Assembly: GCA_035263725.1 (NCBI GenBank)
Contig: DATFRC010000023.1
Coordinates: 1-9,542 of the forward strand
Reading direction: 5' to 3'
DNA from: DASXRA01 sp035263725
GTDB taxonomy: Bacteria; Actinomycetota; Actinomycetes; Mycobacteriales; Jatrophihabitantaceae
Length of the DNA: 9,542 nt
Both the position numbers and the translations under genes were made by a program. The notes beneath the pieces are model-generated. The model saw nothing but the letters and a program-made list of their open reading frames with translations. It did no database searches and was not told the DNA's origin. This document shows, one piece after another, positions 5,890 to 9,542 of the stretch; position 1 is the stretch's first letter, and each line of letters opens with the position of its first letter.

Positions 5890-6341
5890 ATCCAGTCGGT
5901 CTGCACGACGATGTCGCTGGCAGTGTGACAGTAGATGCGGAACGTGCCGGTAGGTACCGGGGTCGCAGTGAAGTAGCCGACATCGTTGACTGCTGCGGTG
6001 CTGGACGTGCCATCGGCGTGCCGGATCTCGACATGGCCCGGCTGCGGTGGCACGACCTGCCCGTGCAGCGCGTCGCCGATGATCTCGAGCTCGATTGTCA
6101 GCTGGCTGGCATCGAACGTCAGGCAACGCAGCGACGCCGGTTCGGCACGGGTGCCGGCACCGGCGAGGGCGTCGTGTGCTGAGTCATACGTCAGGGCGGC
6201 GAGTTCGGCGTCGATGTCGCGCCACGTGAATGACGCCTTGCCGATCTCGACGAAGCGCTTCGGTACTTCGTCCGCCGCGGCCAGCGCGGTCTTGACCGCA
6301 CTCAGCAGCTGGTCGTCATCGTCCCACCATGCGCCGGTCAC
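5880..6341 (-). CDS. Sigma-factor-linked protein of unknown function, possible anti-sigma (153 aa)
   Basis: The function is not established. The N-terminal part (about 1-58) is acidic then helical, with a WWDDDD start and the block FTWRDIDAELAALTYDS (38-54). The rest (about 70-153) is rich in beta-type segments (LTIELEIIG, GHVEIRHADG, FRIYCHT) with Gly/Pro turns, like a small carboxypeptidase-regulatory-type beta sandwich. There is no signal peptide or membrane helix. It starts at GTG 6341 with an excellent Shine-Dalgarno (GGAGGG, 5 nt spacing) inside the end of the sigma gene; the two genes overlap by 26 nt and are surely co-expressed. I recall proteins of this type next to ECF-like sigma genes in other actinobacteria, which fits an anti-sigma or sigma-partner role; that is inference. 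It could equally be a CHAT protease substrate or a sensor. Confidence 0.85.
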   Translation of the reverse strand: MTGAWWDDDDQLLSAVKTALAAADEVPKRFVEIGKASFTWRDIDAELAALTYDSAHDALAGAGTRAEPASLRCLTFDASQLTIELEIIGDALHGQVVPPQPGHVEIRHADGTSSTAAVNDVGYFTATPVPTGTFRIYCHTASDIVVQTDWISL

Positions 6342-6939
6342 GACGACCCTCCCCCCCAGTGGTGATCGCCGGCCCGTCGACGAGCGCGGCTACGTGTGGA
6401 CTGTTCCGCAGTTGATCCAGGCACCGCGCTCGGGACGGGCCGATGCTTCCGATCGGGATACCGAGGTCGGCGCTGATCGCCGCGTACGGCATCGGCGGGT
6501 CGCGCATGAGCAGCGCCAGCAGTTGCTGGCAGCGCTCGCCGAGCTGCGCAAAGGCGCGGCGCAGCGCCAACTCGCGCTCGTGTGCTATCAGCCACTGGTC
6601 GACCTGCGTGGTGTCCTCGTCGGCCGGCAGCTCGAGTTCCGTCTGCGCCAGCTGCCGCTCGTTGCGCCATCCGCTGCGCTGGACGCGCAGGCACTCGCGC
6701 CGTGTCGTCGTCGCGAGCCAACCCGGGAGCGCAGCCGGCTCGCGCAGCGACGGCAGGTACTCGACCAGCCGCAGCCACACGTTCTGTCCTACGTCGTACG
6801 TGTCCGCCTCGCTGAGCCGGAACCGCCGGCAGATCGACCACACCAGCGGGGCAAACCGCTCCACGATCTCGTCCCACGCTGTCTGCTCGCCTTCCGTGGC
6901 CCGCGCTACGAGCGCGATGACGGTCGGGTCGTCGCGCAT
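6316..6939 (-). CDS. ECF-like sigma-70 family sigma factor (207 aa)
   Basis: A sigma factor with only the two core regions. Sigma-2 spans about residues 21-90, with AWDEIVERFAPLVW, then SEADTYDVGQNVWLRLVEYL in the core/-10-binding helices and LPGWLATTTRRECL behind. Sigma-4 spans about 120-180, with LGERCQQLLALLM and the -35-binding helix-turn-helix YAAISADLGIPIGSIGPSRA (152-171). No sigma-1.1 or sigma-3 is present, and the length is typical of ECF factors. The start at ATG 6939 is backed by GAGGGGGG (6953-6946) 6 nt upstream; a frame open back to 7089 has no such support. A strong dyad lies immediately upstream. The CHAT gene ends 162 nt before it, and the small partner gene overlaps its 3' end by 26 nt. 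The stimulus and regulon are unknown; the partner is a candidate regulator. Confidence 0.94.
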   Translation of the reverse strand: MRDDPTVIALVARATEGEQTAWDEIVERFAPLVWSICRRFRLSEADTYDVGQNVWLRLVEYLPSLREPAALPGWLATTTRRECLRVQRSGWRNERQLAQTELELPADEDTTQVDQWLIAHERELALRRAFAQLGERCQQLLALLMRDPPMPYAAISADLGIPIGSIGPSRARCLDQLRNSPHVAALVDGPAITTGGEGRRDRRMVGR

Positions 6940-6945
6940 CGGTCG

Positions 6946-6953
6946 CCCCCCTC
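6946..6953 (-). promoter_or_regulatory. Ribosome-binding site of the sigma gene
   Basis: GAGGGGGG on the minus strand lies 6 nt before ATG 6939. It fixes the start of the sigma factor against the longer open frame. It directly abuts the inverted repeat at 6954-6984, so folding of that repeat in the mRNA would affect access to it. Confidence 0.75.
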
Positions 6954-6984
6954 GGCATACGGTCACTTGTGGTGATCGTATGCC
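6954..6984. promoter_or_regulatory. 13-bp-arm dyad upstream of the sigma gene (operator or leader hairpin)
   Basis: The left arm is GGCATACGGTCAC (6954-6966) and the right arm GTGATCGTATGCC (6972-6984), complementary at 12 of 13 positions around TTGTG. The outer 8 bp (GGCATACG / CGTATGCC) and inner 4 bp (TCAC / GTGA) are perfect; the one mismatch is at 6962/6976, a G-T pair on the plus strand and A-C on the minus strand. The element sits 15-45 nt upstream of the sigma start codon, touching its Shine-Dalgarno. This is what an operator for a dimeric regulator, or a 5' leader hairpin, would look like. No T-run follows in either direction, which argues against a terminator. Confidence 0.65.
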
Positions 6985-6993
6985 CAGATGTCT

Positions 6994-7019
6994 ACACCGA
7001 GTTGTACTGACATGATTCC
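6994..7019 (-). promoter_or_regulatory. Possible ECF-type promoter of the sigma gene
   Basis: On the minus strand GGAATC (7019-7014) is followed, 14 nt on, by CGGTGT (6999-6994), resembling the GGAAY ... CGTY layout of ECF-dependent promoters with a usual spacing. Transcription would then begin about where the dyad starts (near 6984-6988), a natural place for autoregulation. The match is approximate and such motifs occur by chance, so this is a suggestion only. Confidence 0.3.
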
Positions 7020-7038
7020 TGCCCTCATGCCTAGGGTT

Positions 7039-7077
7039 AAGCGCCCTTTGACCGATCGGAGGCGCGCAGGGCCGCTT
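7039..7077 (-). terminator. Possible stem-loop after the CHAT gene
   Basis: On the minus strand AAGCGGCCCT (7077-7068) pairs with AGGGCGCTT (7047-7039) to give a 9-bp stem with one bulged G and a 20-nt loop, beginning 24 nt past the CHAT stop. Only a short CTTAA follows, with no real U-tract. If it terminates CHAT transcripts, the sigma pair is a separate unit with its own promoter; if not, all three genes may be read together. Confidence 0.3.
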
Positions 7078-7101
7078 TGATACGTCCATCCGGGGCCGGA
7101 C

Positions 7102-9542
7102 TCAGGTTCCTAGTCCGATGAAGCTGGCGGCGGTTGCCAGCTCGACCGGGCTGCCGAGCGCCTGCTGGCGGCTGGCGAGCATGGCATGGGCGAGGTCGGC
7201 TCCGTCCTCGAGCGACCGGTGAATGCTCTCCATGACCGGCACAGTGGCGGCGTCGTTCACCACGGTGATGCCGGAGACCACCCCCGCGCTTCCCATGCCG
7301 AGCAGGGTCGTGGCAAGGCCGAGCAACTCGTCCGTGCCCACGGCGGCGACCCTGCCCGAGTCGCACGCCGAGAGCACGAGTCGGTAGGGCGCACGCTTGA
7401 TGCGCTCGAAGTCGTAGACGGTCAGCGGACCGTCATGCAAGCGCAGCTCGGAGAACATCGGGTTGTCCACCCGCAGTTTGCCGTGGGCAGCGATGTGGGC
7501 CAGGGACGCGCCGTCGATCGCGGCGATGACAGGCTCGGTTCGTGCACTGTCGCGTTCCAGCAGTAACGCGTCCGGGCGGCGGGCCGCGACGATGTGTACC
7601 TCTGCGCCTTCGGTGCCCAGTCCAGGGCCGGCGACGAGCACGATTCGCTCGTCGGTGGGCTGGACGATGCGGCGGGCGCGAAGCCACATGGCCGCCGACG
7701 GCGCCACGGTGAACGGGCGACCGAGCAGCGACGGTGCGATGCCCCACGGACTGGCATGCATCCTGCTCGGCGGCACGATCACAACCGGGGCGTCCGCTAT
7801 CTGGTGGACGACCTTATCGAGCACGGCAGCCTCGAATCGGGCCCCCACCTCGGCGAGGTCGACGTTTGCGCCACGCCCGACCCGACGCAGCTGGAACTGG
7901 GCATACCCGATCACCTGGAGCGCATTGCTCAGCGGGCCGATCTTGTGGCGCTCAACGGTGCCATTGTGGACGACCACCGCATACAGCGCTTCCTCGACAT
8001 CGACCAGTTCCAGCAGGATCGTGTCGCCCGCGGCCTCGACGAGTTCGTCGACATCGACGGGCGACGGCGACTCCTTGCCGGTCGCTCGGCGATGGTGGTG
8101 CCGAGCACGGATCGCCGCCTCCTGCCGACTGCGTTCGCGTTCCAGCCAGGTGGTGGGCAAGCCTGTGGCGCGCGCTTCCTCCAGACGGCTGGCCACCGCC
8201 CGCAGCCCGGCGAGCTGGCTGGCCAGCGACGCATCGCCCCGCCCCAGCACCGATGGCGCCAGCAACGACGTGGCTCGGGTGCGTTCGGTCCACTCGAGCA
8301 ATGTTCGGTCGCTTGCCTGGACCGCGTGATGCAGCGCGAGGTCGCTCAGCGCGCGAGCGTGCTCGGTTGCCAGCGCTCGCAACTCGGTGCTGCCAAGCGT
8401 GATCCGGTGCTCGTCAAGGGCGTCCAGCCCACGCGCGCAAGCCGCGAGAACCCGGGCGTGGCTTCGGCCGTCGGCCCCGTACGCGAGCGCATGCGCGAGC
8501 CAGCCGACCGACCTGCTCAGCGCTGAGCCCCGATAGCGCCGGGACGCGGCGGCCTGGAAGAGTGTCCGAGCCGAGCCGGTGCCGCGCCGCACGGCGATCT
8601 CGCCGGCGAGCAGGTACGCGATCGTGGCGTCGTCGCTGTGTTCGGCGCGGAGCGTCTGCGCGATCTCAGTTGCAGACTTCAGCATGTAGGGGGTGGCCTG
8701 TCCGGCCGCGAACTGGCAGCGCAGCCGCATCAGCCGACTGCGCACCAGCCACCAGCCGCGCTGCTGCGCCTGGAACATACGAGACGCCTGCCGCGCGAGT
8801 TTCTCGCCGTGTTGGGGCTCACCGGCGGCAAGCGCAGCGGTCGACGCGGCCAGCAGCAGATCGGCGCGTTTGCTGGGCTGCAGAGTAGACCGGTCGAGTT
8901 CGTCGATCGCGACTTGGAGAGCGTCCAATGGGCGCCCGGCAGCGAGCAGCACGCGGCACTGGTCCGCCGGAAGCTCCGGGACGTGTGCACCCAGTGCGCG
9001 GTAGCGCCGCTCGGCGTAATCGAGCAGGCGCAACGCCTCCGGGAGGTCTCCGCGCATGCGGGCGACGAGCGCCCGGTTGTGGCGGGAGTAGGCAGCCTCG
9101 AGCTCCTGGCCAGACGAGATGAACAGCTGCTCGGCTCGAACAGCATCCCGCTGTGCGCGGCCGACCGAGCCGACAGCGAGGTGTACGAGGCACCGGTTAT
9201 CGAGGGCTCGACCTTCCCAGACGATGTCGCTGGACGACCGGAACGTCGAGATCGCTGCGCGTAGGTCGTCGAGCGCCTCCTGATTACGGCCCAGCAGCGC
9301 AAGAATGTGCGCGCGCCTCAACTGCGTCCGGGCCCGGGTGGCCCCGCGCGAGCGTTCAAGCGAGCGTGTCAGCCCGGCCAGCCCCGCCCGCGTGCGTCCC
9401 GCAAACACCTGAGTCGCGCCCTGAGTGGCGAGGACATCTGCGACGCGCTGCTCGACGCCGGCGGACTTAGCTGCCCGAAGGGCGCCGCGCAGTTCGCTGA
9501 GCGCGGCACCGATTTCGCCTCGATCGCGCAGCACGATCCCGA
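7102..9542 (-). CDS. TPR-CHAT protein, caspase-like protease, 5' end outside window
   Basis: A large protein; about 813 residues are visible and the frame is open to the right edge, so the true start is probably beyond it. GTG 9532-9534 is inside a helical repeat (GEIGAALSELRGALRAAKSA) and is an unlikely start. From about 9542 to 8250 the protein is an array of TPR-type helix pairs (for example GRNQEALDDLRAAISTF and GDLPEALRLLDYAERRY). A linker follows with coiled-coil-prone Arg/Glu-rich helices, and from about 7810 to 7105 a CHAT domain. Its caspase-like dyad is intact: His in HIAAHGKLRVDNP (codon 7483-7485) and Cys in LVLSACDSGR (codon 7363-7365), followed by GTDELLGLATTLLGMGSAGV. No transmembrane helix is seen. 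The TPR part probably senses a partner or substrate that controls proteolysis. The sigma gene and its partner follow on the same strand, 162 nt away. Confidence 0.93.
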   Translation of the reverse strand, partial: GIVLRDRGEIGAALSELRGALRAAKSAGVEQRVADVLATQGATQVFAGRTRAGLAGLTRSLERSRGATRARTQLRRAHILALLGRNQEALDDLRAAISTFRSSSDIVWEGRALDNRCLVHLAVGSVGRAQRDAVRAEQLFISSGQELEAAYSRHNRALVARMRGDLPEALRLLDYAERRYRALGAHVPELPADQCRVLLAAGRPLDALQVAIDELDRSTLQPSKRADLLLAASTAALAAGEPQHGEKLARQASRMFQAQQRGWWLVRSRLMRLRCQFAAGQATPYMLKSATEIAQTLRAEHSDDATIAYLLAGEIAVRRGTGSARTLFQAAASRRYRGSALSRSVGWLAHALAYGADGRSHARVLAACARGLDALDEHRITLGSTELRALATEHARALSDLALHHAVQASDRTLLEWTERTRATSLLAPSVLGRGDASLASQLAGLRAVASRLEEARATGLPTTWLERERSRQEAAIRARHHHRRATGKESPSPVDVDELVEAAGDTILLELVDVEEALYAVVVHNGTVERHKIGPLSNALQVIGYAQFQLRRVGRGANVDLAEVGARFEAAVLDKVVHQIADAPVVIVPPSRMHASPWGIAPSLLGRPFTVAPSAAMWLRARRIVQPTDERIVLVAGPGLGTEGAEVHIVAARRPDALLLERDSARTEPVIAAIDGASLAHIAAHGKLRVDNPMFSELRLHDGPLTVYDFERIKRAPYRLVLSACDSGRVAAVGTDELLGLATTLLGMGSAGVVSGITVVNDAATVPVMESIHRSLEDGADLAHAMLASRQQALGSPVELATAASFIGLGT

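Noticed and set aside
6940..7089. N-terminal extension of the sigma factor to 7089
   Set aside because: It would translate the dyad and promoter region. The start at 6939 has a strong Shine-Dalgarno and gives the normal ECF N-terminus.
7463..8526. Plus-strand open frames opposite the CHAT gene
   Set aside because: They lie antisense to the CHAT domain and linker, with Ser/Arg/Thr-rich or Arg/Gln-rich composition and no domain.
9532..9534. GTG as the true start of the TPR-CHAT protein
   Set aside because: The frame stays open upstream to the window edge, the codon falls inside a helical repeat, and no ribosome-binding site is visible.
5880..9542. A CRISPR-associated (type III-E) locus
   Set aside because: No repeat-spacer array, Cas7-11-like gene or Csx30/Csx31-like gene is seen; only the general TPR-CHAT plus sigma theme is shared.

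Overview
The window is chromosomal DNA from a high-GC Gram-positive bacterium (Actinomycetota). Support comes from the strong G/C bias at third codon positions, GTG starts, ATGA/GTGA stop-start overlaps, and an RNase PH and a RdgB-type NTPase that read like actinobacterial proteins. I cannot place it to genus. No tRNA, rRNA, CRISPR array, insertion sequence or phage gene is visible.

Layout. (1) 1-1136, minus strand: a two-gene drug-type ABC exporter, with the ATPase (183-1136) followed by the N-terminus of its DrrB-like permease (1-186, running off the left edge). (2) 1137-1350: a 214-bp divergent gap without a gene, holding a strong nested inverted repeat and an adjacent hairpin. (3) 1351-5876, plus strand: a tight run of seven genes. 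These are rph, rdgB, two small membrane proteins that share a C-terminal motif, a ceramidase-like (CREST superfamily) membrane hydrolase, a GNAT acetyltransferase and an amidase-signature hydrolase. Gaps within the run are -4 to +29 nt, so it could be one transcription unit: conserved RNA-processing and nucleotide-sanitising genes at the front, less conserved membrane and enzyme genes behind. (4) 5880-9542, minus strand, converging on the amidase with a 3-nt gap: a TPR-CHAT protease (its 5' end beyond the right edge), then an ECF-like sigma factor, then a small sigma-linked protein that overlaps the sigma gene by 26 nt.

The last region is the most interesting. A caspase-like CHAT protease with a TPR sensor/scaffold, a sigma factor and a small co-translated protein of unknown function together look like a signalling module in which proteolysis could switch a sigma factor. 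The parallel is type III-E CRISPR (Craspase), where the TPR-CHAT protease Csx29 cleaves Csx30, a protein linked to a sigma factor. No CRISPR component is visible here. The sigma gene is preceded by a near-perfect 13-bp-arm dyad that abuts its ribosome-binding site, and by a possible ECF-type promoter, suggesting local or auto-regulation. The functional model is inference; the domains, catalytic residues and gene arrangement are read directly from the sequence.
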